From: Candidatus Methylomirabilota bacterium
GTDB taxonomy: Bacteria; Methylomirabilota; Methylomirabilia; Rokubacteriales; CSP1-6
Direction: 5' to 3'
Length of the DNA stretch: 42,306 bases
Assembly (NCBI GenBank): GCA_035764725.1
Contig: DASTYT010000133.1
Location: forward strand, 1-42,306
Below are positions 14,936 to 27,837 of the stretch, in pieces. The position numbers and the translations under genes were made by a program. The number at the start of each line of letters is the position of its first letter. Position 1 is the stretch's first letter. The notes beneath the pieces are model-generated. The model did not search any database. It worked only from the letters and a program-made list of their open reading frames with translations, and was not told where the DNA came from.

Positions 14936-16141
14936 ATGTCCAGACTGAGCCCGACCAGCCTGCTGCTGAACATCGGCCACGCGCTCGATCATCTCTTCCT
15001 CTTGATCTTCGCCACCGCCGTCGGGACCATCGCGGCGGAATGGGGCATGGCCTGGCAGGATCTCATGCCGTACACCGCGGGCGCCTTCGTCCTCTTCGGG
15101 CTCGGCTCCCTGCCGTCGGGCCGGCTCGGCGATCTCTGGGGTCGGCGCGTGATGATGGTGATCTTCTTCATCGGGCTCGGCGCCGCGGCCTGCCTGGTCG
15201 CCCTCGCCCGCGGGCCCTGGGCGCTCGCCGCCTCGCTCGTGTTGATGGGCGCCTTCGCGTCGATCTATCACCCGGTAGGCATTCCCATGATCGTGCAGGG
15301 GGCCAGGAACCCGGGCTTCACCATCGGGGTCAACGGGCTCGCCGGCAATCTCGGCATTGCGGGCGCGGCTGTTCTCACCGGGTTCCTCGTGAAGCTCTTC
15401 GGCTGGCGCGCGGCCTTCCTGGTGCCCGGCCTCGTCGCGATCACGTGCGGGCTGCTGTTCGCTGCCCTGGTGCCGCGCGAGGAGATCGCGCCCGCCAAGC
15501 GGCCGAAGAAGTCCGTCGACCTGCCCCGCGACGTCATGGTCCGCGTGTTCTTCGTGATGACGCTGGCCGCCATCTCGGGAAGCCTCATCTTCAACTTCAC
15601 CACCAACGGCAACGGCCGCCTCCTCGCCGAGCGCTTCGGGGGCATCGTGGACGATCCCGCCACGCTGGGCGTGCTCCTCGCCGCGGTCTACACGGTGGCG
15701 TCGTTCGCGCAGCTCGTGGTCGGCAAGCTCATCGATCGCTACCCGCTCAAGCGCGTGTATCTCCCCATCGTGGCCGCGCAGGTGCCGCTGTTCGTGCTCG
15801 CCGCCCACGCGCAGGGCTGGGCGCTCTACGCGCTGGCCCTGGCCTTCATGACCTTCGTCTTCGGCGCCATTCCGTTCATCGACGCGATGATCGTCCAGTA
15901 CGTCGACGACCGGATGCGCTCGCGCGTGTCGGGGATGCGACTGACGGTGTCCTTCGGGGTGAGCTCGCTCGCGGTGTGGGTGCTCGGGCCCGTGGTCAAG
16001 AGCGCGGGCTTCACCACGCTGCTGCTGGTCATGGCGTGCCTCTCCGCCTTGACCACGCTGTTCGTGGCGATGCTTCCGGGGGCGTTCGGCAGCCGGGCGC
16101 CCAACGCCGCGGCGCCGGCGCCCGCGCCCGCTGCGCGCTAG
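14936..16141 (+). CDS. MFS transporter (Fsr/NimT-like exporter)
   Basis: A 401-residue major facilitator with twelve predicted spans. The signature loop between spans 2 and 3 is GRLGDLWGRRVMM, and the central loop holds KRPKKSVDLPRD. The block IYHPVGIPMIVQGARN in the fourth or fifth span resembles fosmidomycin-resistance-type exporters, where that motif is conserved. The C-terminal tail is Ala/Pro-rich. Its divergent AraC-type neighbour suggests inducible export of a small toxic compound or metabolite. Substrate cannot be told from sequence. The gene ends four bases from the convergent cyclase gene. Confidence 0.85.
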   Translation: MSRLSPTSLLLNIGHALDHLFLLIFATAVGTIAAEWGMAWQDLMPYTAGAFVLFGLGSLPSGRLGDLWGRRVMMVIFFIGLGAAACLVALARGPWALAASLVLMGAFASIYHPVGIPMIVQGARNPGFTIGVNGLAGNLGIAGAAVLTGFLVKLFGWRAAFLVPGLVAITCGLLFAALVPREEIAPAKRPKKSVDLPRDVMVRVFFVMTLAAISGSLIFNFTTNGNGRLLAERFGGIVDDPATLGVLLAAVYTVASFAQLVVGKLIDRYPLKRVYLPIVAAQVPLFVLAAHAQGWALYALALAFMTFVFGAIPFIDAMIVQYVDDRMRSRVSGMRLTVSFGVSSLAVWVLGPVVKSAGFTTLLLVMACLSALTTLFVAMLPGAFGSRAPNAAAPAPAPAAR

Positions 16142-16145
16142 CCTC

Positions 16146-17171
16146 TCAGCCGTCGCTCAGGCTGTACGCGGTGACCCGCGCGTCCTTCCCGCGCAGCTCG
16201 AGCTCGCCGCACCGTGAGGCGACGACGCCCGGCGGAAGCGTGAGGCCCTCCAGCAACGCTCCCGAGGCGATCAGCTCGAGCCCGGCGCGCTTGGCGTACT
16301 CCTCGAGGCGTGCCGCAGTGTTGAGAATGTCCCCCACGAACACGATCTCCTGCCGGAGGTCGCCCAGCTCGCCCGCCGTCACCGTACCCCCGTGCAGTCC
16401 GCCGCGAAAGCGCGGCACGACGCCGAACTGGCGCTCGTAGGCGGTGGCGCGCTCGGCGACGACGGCGCGGATCCCGAAGAAGCAGCGCACGCAGGCCGCT
16501 TCCCGGGCGCCCGCCTCGCGCGGCCACGTGATCACGACCTCGTCGCCCGCGTACTGGTAGATCGCCCCGCGGGACTCGAGCACCGGCTCGGTGAGGTCGT
16601 CCACGAACTGGCGCAGCAGCTCGAAGTAGCGGGCGCTGCCCAGGCGCTCCGCGAGCTGGGTGGAGCCTTCGAGGTCGAGGAACAGGAAGATGCGCTCCTC
16701 GGCGTGCGGCCGGTGATAGACGCCGGTGACGAAGTAGCGGAGCACGTTGATGCCGACGATGCGGTTCATCTGCTGGAGGAACTGGACGACGACGGCGACG
16801 ATCGCGAAGTAGGGGAGCGCGTAGACGAGATGGGCGTCGCCGAAGCTCGTCATGAAGCGTCGGACGCTCAGGCTCGTCACCATGAGGCCGGTGGCGCGGC
16901 CCACCAGGAAGAGGCCGAGCACGATGGCGCTGCTGAGGAAGAGATCCGTCATGAATCCCAGGCGCCGGAACCATCCGCGGAGGCGTCCGCCCCGGACGAA
17001 CAGGAGGAATCCGCCGACGAGGGCGGTGACGATGATCCCGTCCACCACGCCCTGCAACGCCGAGCGCAGCGACACCTCGTCGGTGAGGACGTTGAAGACG
17101 GGGGTGATGGCGCAGACCACCGCCATGATGCCGAACAGCTGCTTGAGCCGGCGCCGAGTGGCCGACGTCAT
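16146..17171 (-). CDS. Membrane-anchored class III adenylate/guanylate cyclase-like protein
   Basis: A 341-residue protein with four predicted membrane helices (about 11-30, 43-60, 77-99, 115-138) followed by a cytoplasmic class III cyclase domain (about 155-335). The metal-binding aspartates are present as Asp166 in FLDLEGST and Asp210 in YAGDEVV, and the transition-state pair Asn284/Arg288 in DILNTAARLE. The residues that normally read the purine appear changed: the usual Lys four before the second aspartate is Gln206, and the usual Asp/Thr in the second block is Val277. It may thus make cAMP by a variant mechanism, or have other specificity. It is the last gene of a minus-strand unit after an OsmC protein and an ABC binding protein. 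Confidence 0.82.
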   Translation of the reverse strand: MTSATRRRLKQLFGIMAVVCAITPVFNVLTDEVSLRSALQGVVDGIIVTALVGGFLLFVRGGRLRGWFRRLGFMTDLFLSSAIVLGLFLVGRATGLMVTSLSVRRFMTSFGDAHLVYALPYFAIVAVVVQFLQQMNRIVGINVLRYFVTGVYHRPHAEERIFLFLDLEGSTQLAERLGSARYFELLRQFVDDLTEPVLESRGAIYQYAGDEVVITWPREAGAREAACVRCFFGIRAVVAERATAYERQFGVVPRFRGGLHGGTVTAGELGDLRQEIVFVGDILNTAARLEEYAKRAGLELIASGALLEGLTLPPGVVASRCGELELRGKDARVTAYSLSDG

Positions 17172-17190
17172 GCCGTGCTCGGCCGGCGGC

Positions 17191-18201
17191 TCACTCCATC
17201 ACGCGATCGGCCCGCAAGCGTACCGAGCGGGGGATCGTGATGCCGAGCGCCTTCGCGGTCTTGAGGTTGACGATCAGATCGAGCTTGGTCGGCTGCTCGA
17301 CGGGGATCTCGGCCGGCTTGGCCCCCTTGAGGATCTTGTCGGCGTAGCCGGCGGCCTCGCGGTACATGTCCACGAGGCTCGCCCCGTAGAACATGAGCCC
17401 ACCGTCCTCGACGAACTCCTTCTCTCCGTAGACGGCGGGCAGGCGGCCCTTGGCGGCGAGGGCGATGATCTTCCGGCGATGAGTGAGGAAGTAGGGGTCG
17501 ACGACCACCATGAGCGCGGTCGCCCGCTCCGCGGCGATCGCGGCGAAGGCCTTGTCGAGCGCGTCCACGCTCGCCGCTTCGAAGAAGGGAAGCTCGAGTC
17601 CCAGCCCGCGGCTGATGGCCGCCCGGTCCCGCTGGAAGTCGGCTGCGTAGGGCGTTCCGGTCTTCGACAGCACAGCCACCCGGGTGATCCCCGGGACTGC
17701 TTCCTTGAGGAGCTCCAGCCGCTTGGCGCTCAGCGCCTGGCCGAGCGCGGTGACGCCGGTGAGGTTACCGCCGGGACGGGGTAGGCTCGCGACGAGCCCG
17801 TAGGCGACGGGATCCCCGGTGGTGACCATCACGATCGGGATGGAGCTCGTGGCCTTCTTGGCCGCCATCGCGCCGGGATTGGAGCCGGTGAGGATCAGGT
17901 CCGGGCGCTGCTCGACGAGCTGCGCGGCGAGCGCGGGCAGCCGGTCGAGCTGGCCGTCGGCGAAGCGCGACTCGATCGAGTAGGTCCTGCCCTCGATCCA
18001 GCCGAGCTCGCTCATGCCCTTGCGAAAGGCGGTCATGTTGATCCGGTCCGCCTCGGCGGACAGCGGCGAGAGGCGGCCGATGCGTACCGGCCGGGAGCCG
18101 AAGGACGCCTGGGCCTCCGCGTGGGGCGTCACCAGGAGCATCGCGACGAGGACCAGGAGGGCGACGCCGGCGAGTCGCGCGGGCGAGTGGCGAATGACCA
18201 T
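17191..18201 (-). CDS. Orphan ABC transporter substrate-binding protein (PF04392-like)
   Basis: A 336-residue periplasmic protein of the ABC_sub_bind/TrpX-like family. The signal peptide is MVIRHSPARLAGVALLVLV plus a short tail ending HAEA. The mature chain has VRIGRLSPLS, FRKGMSELGWIEGRTYSIE, LAAQLVEQRPDLILTGSNP, SIPIVMVTTGDPVAYGLV and SLPRPGGNLTGVT, all typical of the family. The C-terminus has the usual LKTAKALGITIPRSVRLRADRVME. No permease or ATPase gene is nearby. The ATG overlaps the OsmC stop (TGATG), and the cyclase gene starts 19 bases downstream, so it may serve as a ligand sensor rather than a transport component; that is inference. Confidence 0.85.
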   Translation of the reverse strand: MVIRHSPARLAGVALLVLVAMLLVTPHAEAQASFGSRPVRIGRLSPLSAEADRINMTAFRKGMSELGWIEGRTYSIESRFADGQLDRLPALAAQLVEQRPDLILTGSNPGAMAAKKATSSIPIVMVTTGDPVAYGLVASLPRPGGNLTGVTALGQALSAKRLELLKEAVPGITRVAVLSKTGTPYAADFQRDRAAISRGLGLELPFFEAASVDALDKAFAAIAAERATALMVVVDPYFLTHRRKIIALAAKGRLPAVYGEKEFVEDGGLMFYGASLVDMYREAAGYADKILKGAKPAEIPVEQPTKLDLIVNLKTAKALGITIPRSVRLRADRVME

Positions 18202-18674
18202 CAGGCGGGACGCGCGACCGTGATCTCCGTCTTCACCGACTGCGCGATGAAGCACTGCTCGTGCGCCTCGTGATGGAGATGCTCCTCCTCGGCCTCGGAG
18301 GGCCGCTTCGTCCCGCCCCAGCTGATGCGCGGGGTCAGCGTGACGTGGCTCACCCAGGGCGTCCCGCCCCGCTCGGTCTTCGTCATCTTGCCCACCGCGG
18401 CGTCCTCGTAGGCATCCACCACGAAGCCCGCCTTCTGGGCCAGATACACGAAGGTGAGCATGTGGCAGCTCGAGATCGCGGCCACGAGCGCTTCCTCGGG
18501 ATCCACCGCGGAGGGGTTCGACCAAGGCGCCGGCACCACCGAGGGCGAGGACGAGCCCGGCACGGTGAGGCCGCCATCGAAGGTCCAGGTGTGCTCGCGG
18601 GAGTACTTTCCCTTCGTGAAGTCGTCGGGCGATCCCGTGCGTGTCCAGCTGATCGTGGCGTGGTGCTCGGCCAT
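18201..18674 (-). CDS. OsmC-family peroxiredoxin-like protein
   Basis: A 157-residue OsmC/Ohr-fold protein that detoxifies organic hydroperoxides using two cysteines. The first is in AAISSCHMLTFVYLAQKAGF and the second in HEQCFIAQSVKTEI, the standard positions. The N-terminal ATISWTRTG strand and the TWTFDGGLTVPGSSSP segment match the family. The start at 18674 is supported by AAGGAG eight bases upstream (minus strand); a longer frame upstream would overlap the mfd promoter region and adds no conserved sequence. It is the first gene of a minus-strand unit with the binding protein and cyclase genes, and divergent from mfd. Confidence 0.88.
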   Translation of the reverse strand: MAEHHATISWTRTGSPDDFTKGKYSREHTWTFDGGLTVPGSSSPSVVPAPWSNPSAVDPEEALVAAISSCHMLTFVYLAQKAGFVVDAYEDAAVGKMTKTERGGTPWVSHVTLTPRISWGGTKRPSEAEEEHLHHEAHEQCFIAQSVKTEITVARPA

Positions 18675-18778
18675 GAATCCGGCTCCTTCAGCGAATGGGC
18701 CTCGCCGAACTGTAGCATGCCCTCCGATTCGCGCGCCGCGTGCCTTTGATGTATCCTCTCCGAGGTCGCACGCAGCAC

Positions 18779-22041
<3,263 letters not shown>

Positions 22042-22045
<4 letters not shown>

Positions 22046-23151
22046 GGGGACGCGGGCGCCTCGCCGCGCCCCTCCTCATCGTCCTCACGCTCCTCGAAGG
22101 CTGCTCCGTCTTTGCCCTTCCGCCCGCCCCCGAGTGGGTACCGCTCCTCGGCCGGCCCGAGCAGGGCAAGGCCCCGGACGCCCCACCGGTGCCGGCGGCC
22201 AAGCAGCCGACGGCGCCCCTCATCTCGGTGGGGCAGGCGGCACCGGTGGATCCCGACACCGTGGTCGACCGGGTGATCTGCGTCGTGAACAATGACGCCA
22301 TCACCCTCTTCGAGCTGGACGAGGCCGAGGCCTACTATCTCTACGAGAGCAAGCAGCCGCCGCCGTCGGGTGACGCGCGCACCACCCTCCGCGACGGCCT
22401 CCTCCAGCGCATCATCGAAAACCGGCTCCAGCTCCAGCAGGCGGAGCGCGAGAAGATCACCGTCGACGACGTCGAGATGAACGAGCAGATGGCCGAGCTC
22501 ATGAAGAAGATGAACGTGAAGAACGAGGTCGAGCTCGAGCAGCAGTTCAAGCGGCAGGGCGTCACCATGGAGGGGATCAAGAAGCGGATCCGCGACCAGC
22601 TGATGGTGGAGCGGGTGCGCCGGCGACGGGTGAACCTCCGGGTCACCGTGACGGAGCAGGAGATCGACCGCTACCTCGACCAGAACCGCGAGAAGCTGGA
22701 GACCGGCCTGCACTTCGAGGCACGCCACATCCTCTTCCTGCCCGATCCCAATCGGGGCGAAGACGGTTGGGAGGAGGCCAAGCGGCGTGCCGAGGACGTG
22801 TACGGGCGCATCCTCGCGGGCGGCGACTTCGCCGAGCTGGCCAAGGAGTTCTCGCAGGACGGCTCCGGCAAGGACGGGGGCTCGCTCGGCGCCCTCAAGC
22901 GCGGCGAGCTGGCCGCCGACATCGAGAACGCCATCCTCGCCCTATCGCCGGGCGAGACGTCGGCCCCGTTCCGCTCGCAGGTGGGATACCACCTCTTCAA
23001 GCTCGACTCGAAGGAAGCGCTGAGCGGCGAAGGGCTCACCCAGGCGCGCAACCAGATCCGCGACATCCTGCTCCGCGAGAAGCTCCAGGTGCGTCTCAAG
23101 GAGTGGCTCAGCGAGATCCGGCAGCGCGCCATCATCGACATGAGGCTCTGA
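22042..23151 (+). CDS. SurA-like peptidyl-prolyl isomerase, probable lipoprotein
   Basis: A 369-residue periplasmic chaperone/foldase. The N-terminus MRGRGRLAAPLLIVLTLLEG ends in Cys21, a lipobox-like site with an unusual Glu at -2. After a proline-rich linker (about 25-70) comes a SurA N-terminal region (about 72-215) with DRVICVVNNDAITLFELDEA, then one parvulin domain (about 228-322) with EARHILFL, FAELAKEFSQDGSGKDGGSLG and GYHLFKLD. A long charged helix (EMNEQMAELMKKMNVKNEVE) sits in the chaperone core. E. coli SurA has two parvulin domains; a single one is common in other diderms. The GTG start overlaps the mfd stop, so expression is coupled to a repair gene. Role in outer-membrane protein folding is inferred. 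Confidence 0.88.
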
Positions 23152-23194
23152 TCGGATTCCGAGGCTCCCGACGCCGCGCCGGGAAAAAATCCGG

Positions 23195-23224
23195 TTGACA
23201 GTTTTCTGACCCGTGTGGGACAGT
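23195..23224 (+). promoter_or_regulatory. Candidate promoter of rho
   Basis: A perfect -35 hexamer TTGACA (23195-23200) is followed after 18 bases by GACAGT (23219-23224), a weak -10. Transcription would start near 23231, leaving a leader of about 160 bases if rho starts at 23390, or about 50 bases if it starts at 23282. Confidence 0.45.
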
Positions 23225-23268
23225 GGCGATGTCGAGCCGTTGGCCCCCGGTACCCAGTGACACCCCCC

Positions 23269-23284
23269 GGAGAGAATCGCCATT
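23269..23284 (+). promoter_or_regulatory. Possible non-canonical upstream initiation site of rho (AUU)
   Basis: GGAGAG (23269-23274) lies seven bases before ATT 23282, which is in frame with rho. The frame is open for 36 codons between this ATT and the ATG at 23390, rich in Pro, Ala, Gly and Asp/Glu. AUU is a rare but real start codon (infC, pcnB). If used it would add a 36-residue disordered extension to Rho. Third-position G/C in that stretch is 27 of 36, a little low for coding DNA here, so this stays uncertain. Confidence 0.3.
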
Positions 23285-23389
23285 TCGCAGCGGAACCCTA
23301 AGCGCAACACGCCCCCGGACGACGCACCGGAATCCTCGCCCGAGGCGGCCTCAGTAGCTCCGGCCGCCGGCGGCGCTGGAGGCACGAAG

Positions 23390-24643
<1,254 letters not shown>

Positions 24644-24664
24644 GCCCCAGGCCGGACCAGCGGG

Positions 24665-24780
24665 CCTCGCTCCGCTCGGCGCCCCCCTTCCCTCTCCGCT
24701 CGCCTTGGCTGCGGCTCGCCCCTCGCTCCGCTCGGAACCACTTTCGTATCCGCTCGCCTCGCCTTCGGCTGCGGCTCGCC
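24665..24780. repeat. Two tandem imperfect GC-rich repeats between rho and rpmE
   Basis: Unit one (24665-24720, 56 bases) and unit two (24721-24780, 60 bases) lie head to tail. Both start with CCTCGCTCCGCTCGG, both carry TCCGCTCGCCT in the middle and both end with GGCTGCGGCTCGCC. They differ by a variable segment and a six-base insertion in unit two. Each unit contains short internal complementarities (CCGCTCG against CGAGCGG-type turns). No open frame or T-tract is associated. This fills half of the 218-base gap after rho. Confidence 0.75.
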
Positions 24781-24807
24781 AATCAACTGCTGGAAGTGCG
24801 CGATTTG

Positions 24808-24836
24808 TTGCCTTTTCTTGACGTGGCTGGTATCCT
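24808..24836 (+). promoter_or_regulatory. Candidate promoter of rpmE
   Basis: TTGCCT (24808-24813) and TATCCT (24831-24836) are spaced by 17 bases and would start transcription near 24843, about 19 bases before the rpmE start. A second -35-like box, TTGACG (24818-24823), lacks a good partner. Confidence 0.45.
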
Positions 24837-24861
24837 TTGTACTTCATTTAGGAGGTGCGCC

Positions 24862-25077
24862 GTGAAGGCTGGCATTCATCCCGAGTACATCGACACCACC
24901 ATCACCTGCAACTGCGGGGAGGTCATCCACACCCGCTCCACCGTCCCCGGGATCCGCGTGGAGGTGTGCTCCAAGTGCCACCCGTTCTACACGGGAAAGC
25001 AGAAGTTCGTGGATACGGCGGGTCGCGTCGAGCGCTTCCAGCGGAAGTACAACAGAAAGCCGATCGGGGAGGCGTAG
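24862..25077 (+). CDS. rpmE: Ribosomal protein bL31, zinc-binding form
   Basis: A 71-residue protein of the large ribosomal subunit. It is the C+ type that binds zinc: Cys16 and Cys18 (TCNCGE) and Cys36 and Cys39 ([13 protein letters not shown]). MKAGIHPEY at the start and [10 protein letters not shown] near the end are typical. The GTG at 24862 has a strong AGGAGG five bases upstream. The 119 bases that follow, up to prfA, contain GC-rich palindromes such as GGCCGGCC but no clear terminator or promoter, so rpmE and prfA may be co-transcribed, an order seen in many bacteria. Confidence 0.96.
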   Translation: MKAGIHPEYIDTTITCNCGEVIHTRSTVPGIRVEVCSKCHPFYTGKQKFVDTAGRVERFQRKYNRKPIGEA

Positions 25078-25196
25078 CGCGGCCGGCCGGCGCCTCGAGC
25101 CGCGACCAGGGTCACTCGCCCGCAGCACTCCGTCGTCCTTCCTGTCCCCACACGCGGCAGGGGCGCAGCCTGTCCGGCCGTCTCTGAGGGGCGCCC

Positions 25197-26267
25197 ATGT
25201 TTGACAAGCTTCGCCAGCTGGAGGAGCGGTACGCCGACCTGTCGCGGCGGCTGTCCGATCCCCAGGTGATCGCGCAGACGGCGGAGTATGCCCGCACCGC
25301 CAAGGCCGCGGCGGAGCTGTCCGAAGTCGTGCAGAAGTTCGGCGCTTACAAGGACGTGCTCCAGCGGATCTCCGAGGCCAAGCACATCCTCGCCGAGGAC
25401 GACGACCGCGAGATGCGCGAGATGGCCCAGGCCGAGGTGGACGCCCTGACCGCCCGCCAGGCCAGTCTCGAGGACGAGCTGCGAACCCTGCTGCTCCCGC
25501 GCGATCCCAACGACGACCGCAACGTCTTCGTGGAGATCCGCGCCGGCGCGGGCGGCGAGGAAGCCGCGCTGTTTGCCGCGGATCTCGCGCGCATGTACAC
25601 GAAGTACGCGGAGCGCCAGAAGTGGAAGGTCGAGGTGATGGACAGCCACGTCACCGGCGTGGGCGGCTACAAGGAGATCATCTTCTTCATCCAGGGCAAG
25701 GGCGCGTGGAGCCGCCTCAAGTTCGAGCGCGGCGTGCACCGGGTCCAGCGCGTGCCCGCCACCGAGTCGAGCGGGCGCATCCACACCTCCACCGTGACGG
25801 TGGCGGTGCTCCCGGAGGCGGAGGACGTGGACGTGAAGGTGGATGAGAGGGACATCCGCGTGGACGTCTACCGCTCCTCTGGGCCCGGCGGCCAGGGCGT
25901 CAACACCACCGACTCCGCGGTGCGCATCACCCACATCCCCACCGGGCTGGTCGTGACGTGTCAGGACGAGCGCTCGCAGATCAAGAACCGCGCGAAGGCC
26001 ATGCGCGTGCTCAAGGCGCGTCTGCTCGAGCGCGCCCAGGACGAGCAGGCCGCCGCCATCGCCGCTGACCGGCGGAGCCAGGTGGGCACGGGCGAGCGAA
26101 GCGAGCGCATCCGGACGTACAACTTCCCCCAGACGCGCGTGTCCGATCACCGCATCGGCCTCACCCTGCACAAGCTGCCCGCCATGATCGAGGGCGATAT
26201 CGACGAGCTGATCGACGCGCTGACCGCGTGGGATCAAGGGCAGAAGCTCGCGGAGTCGACGGCGTGA
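25197..26267 (+). CDS. prfA: Peptide chain release factor 1
   Basis: Reads UAA and UAG stop codons and releases the peptide. The 356-residue product has the RF1-specific tripeptide Pro187-Ala188-Thr189 (in [12 protein letters not shown]), which distinguishes it from RF2 (SPF), and the catalytic GGQ at 231-233 in [20 protein letters not shown]. The N-terminal helical domain and the [20 protein letters not shown] block (here [16 protein letters not shown]) are intact. The stop overlaps the GTG start of prmC, the enzyme that methylates the GGQ glutamine, so modifier and target are coupled. Confidence 0.97.
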   Translation: MFDKLRQLEERYADLSRRLSDPQVIAQTAEYARTAKAAAELSEVVQKFGAYKDVLQRISEAKHILAEDDDREMREMAQAEVDALTARQASLEDELRTLLLPRDPNDDRNVFVEIRAGAGGEEAALFAADLARMYTKYAERQKWKVEVMDSHVTGVGGYKEIIFFIQGKGAWSRLKFERGVHRVQRVPATESSGRIHTSTVTVAVLPEAEDVDVKVDERDIRVDVYRSSGPGGQGVNTTDSAVRITHIPTGLVVTCQDERSQIKNRAKAMRVLKARLLERAQDEQAAAIAADRRSQVGTGERSERIRTYNFPQTRVSDHRIGLTLHKLPAMIEGDIDELIDALTAWDQGQKLAESTA

Positions 26268-27169
26268 GCCCCACCGCGGCCGCCCCCACCGTCCGCGCCC
26301 TCCTCGGCGACGCCGTCGCGCGCCTCGGCCGCGCCGGACTTCCCACCGCGCGCCAGGACGCGGAGTGGCTGCTCGCCATGCAGCTGGGGGTGGAGCGCTT
26401 CGCGCTTTATCTCGAGCCCGAGCGGACGTTGGCCCCGGACGCAGTGGAGCGCCTCCACGCCCTCGTCGAGCGCCGAGCCGGCCACGAGCCCCTGCAGCAC
26501 CTGCTGGGCTTCGAGGACTTCCACGGGCTGCGCCTCCGCGTGACGCCCGACGTGCTGATCCCGCGCCCGGAGACTGAAGGCCTCGTCGAATGGGCGCTGG
26601 AGCTTTTGGACGCGATGTCCGCGGACTGGGGGAGAGCGGAGGCCATTTCTGGGCCCCCGCTGACGGCCGACATCGGCGCCGGTTCCGGAGCCATTGCGTG
26701 CGCCCTCGCCGCAGCTCGGCCCGCGGTGCAGGTATTCGCGGTGGAGGCCTCGCCCGCCGCCCTCCTGGTCGCCGCGAAGAATGTGTACGCGCTCGGGCTC
26801 GCGGGTCGCGTGCGGCTCATGAGGGGCGACCTCGTGACCCCGCTGACCGCGCAGGCCGGGCGGCTGGCCATGATCGTCGCGAACCTTCCCTATCTGGCGA
26901 GCGCAGTGATTCCCACGCTGCCGCGCGAGGTGCGCGACTTCGAGCCGCGCGCCGCGCTGGACGGCGGTCCCGACGGCCTCGGGCTCCTGCGGCGGCTCGT
27001 GACGGCGGCGCCGGCTGTGCTGCGGCCCGGTGGCCGGCTCGTGCTGGAGATCGGCGAGGAGCAGGCGGGGGCGCTTGCCTCCCTGATGGCCGCCGAGGGC
27101 TTCACCGGGATCGCCTCGCGCGTTGATCTACGTGGGATCGAGCGCTACATCGCGGGGGTGCGCCCATGA
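26264..27169 (+). CDS. prmC: Release factor glutamine methyltransferase (HemK family), NLPY variant
   Basis: Methylates the GGQ glutamine of release factors using S-adenosylmethionine. The 301-residue product has the helical N-terminal domain with the conserved [20 protein letters not shown], the linker [12 protein letters not shown] and the methyltransferase fold with [16 protein letters not shown] (SAM loop). The catalytic motif that normally reads NPPY is Asn207-Leu-Pro-Tyr210 (VANLPYL). The surrounding [15 protein letters not shown] is standard for PrmC. The GTG start overlaps prfA and the stop overlaps hisG as ATGA, placing it at the junction of translation and histidine genes. Confidence 0.92.
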   Translation: MSPTAAAPTVRALLGDAVARLGRAGLPTARQDAEWLLAMQLGVERFALYLEPERTLAPDAVERLHALVERRAGHEPLQHLLGFEDFHGLRLRVTPDVLIPRPETEGLVEWALELLDAMSADWGRAEAISGPPLTADIGAGSGAIACALAAARPAVQVFAVEASPAALLVAAKNVYALGLAGRVRLMRGDLVTPLTAQAGRLAMIVANLPYLASAVIPTLPREVRDFEPRAALDGGPDGLGLLRRLVTAAPAVLRPGGRLVLEIGEEQAGALASLMAAEGFTGIASRVDLRGIERYIAGVRP

Positions 27170-27837
27170 CGCATCCCCTCACGTTCGCGCTGCCCAAGGG
27201 ACGTCTCCTGGAGCCCGCGCAGGCGCTGCTCGCCGGCCTCGGCATCCGCGGACTCGACGAGGAATCGCGGCGCCTCCTCATCGCCGACGAGGACCGGGGG
27301 CTGCGCTTCCTCTTCCTCAAGCCCGCCGACATCCCCACCTACGTGGAGTACGGCGCCGCCGACCTCGGCATCGTGGGCAAGGACATCCTCGCCGAGCAGG
27401 AGCCGGACGTGTACGAGCCGGTGGACCTCGGCTTCGGCGGTTGCCGCCTCGTGGTGGCGGAGCCGCGCGCGCTGTGGGAGCGCGACGATCCCGCGAAGTG
27501 GTCGTGGGTGCGCGTGGCCACCAAGTACCCGTCGCTGACCGAGCGCTACTTCTCCGAGCGCGGGATCCAGGTGGAGATGATCCGGCTCGACGGCTCCATC
27601 GAGCTCGCGCCGCTGGTGGGGCTCGCGGACCGCATCGTGGACCTCGTGCAGTCGGGCGAGACCCTCCGCGCCAACGGCCTCGTGGAGGTCGCCCAGATCA
27701 TGACGTCCACCGCGCGGCTCATCGTGAACCGCGCGTCGCTCAAGACCGCGCACGCGCGGGTCAATGCCCTCATCGACGCGATGCGCGCGGTGGTGGCGCC
27801 GGCGCGCCCGGGCGCGGCCCCGGAGCGCCGGGCGTGA
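27166..27837 (+). CDS. hisG: ATP phosphoribosyltransferase, short form
   Basis: First enzyme of histidine synthesis, joining ATP and PRPP. The 223-residue length is that of the short HisG_S form, which lacks the C-terminal regulatory domain and normally needs the HisZ partner for activity and feedback control. Family blocks are LTFALPKGRLLEPA, LKPADIPTYVEYGAADLGIVGKDIL (shown here over the glycine-rich motif), RVATKYPSLTERYF and the PRPP-binding LVDLVQSGETLRANGL region. hisZ is not in the window. It starts by ATGA overlap with prmC and ends by GTGA overlap with hisD. Confidence 0.95.
   Translation: MTHPLTFALPKGRLLEPAQALLAGLGIRGLDEESRRLLIADEDRGLRFLFLKPADIPTYVEYGAADLGIVGKDILAEQEPDVYEPVDLGFGGCRLVVAEPRALWERDDPAKWSWVRVATKYPSLTERYFSERGIQVEMIRLDGSIELAPLVGLADRIVDLVQSGETLRANGLVEVAQIMTSTARLIVNRASLKTAHARVNALIDAMRAVVAPARPGAAPERRA

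Noticed and set aside
23179..23194. CCGG-A/T-rich-CCGG hairpin before rho as a terminator of the SurA-like gene
   Set aside because: The stem is only four base pairs with an eight-base loop and no T-run follows; the right arm runs into the TTGACA box.
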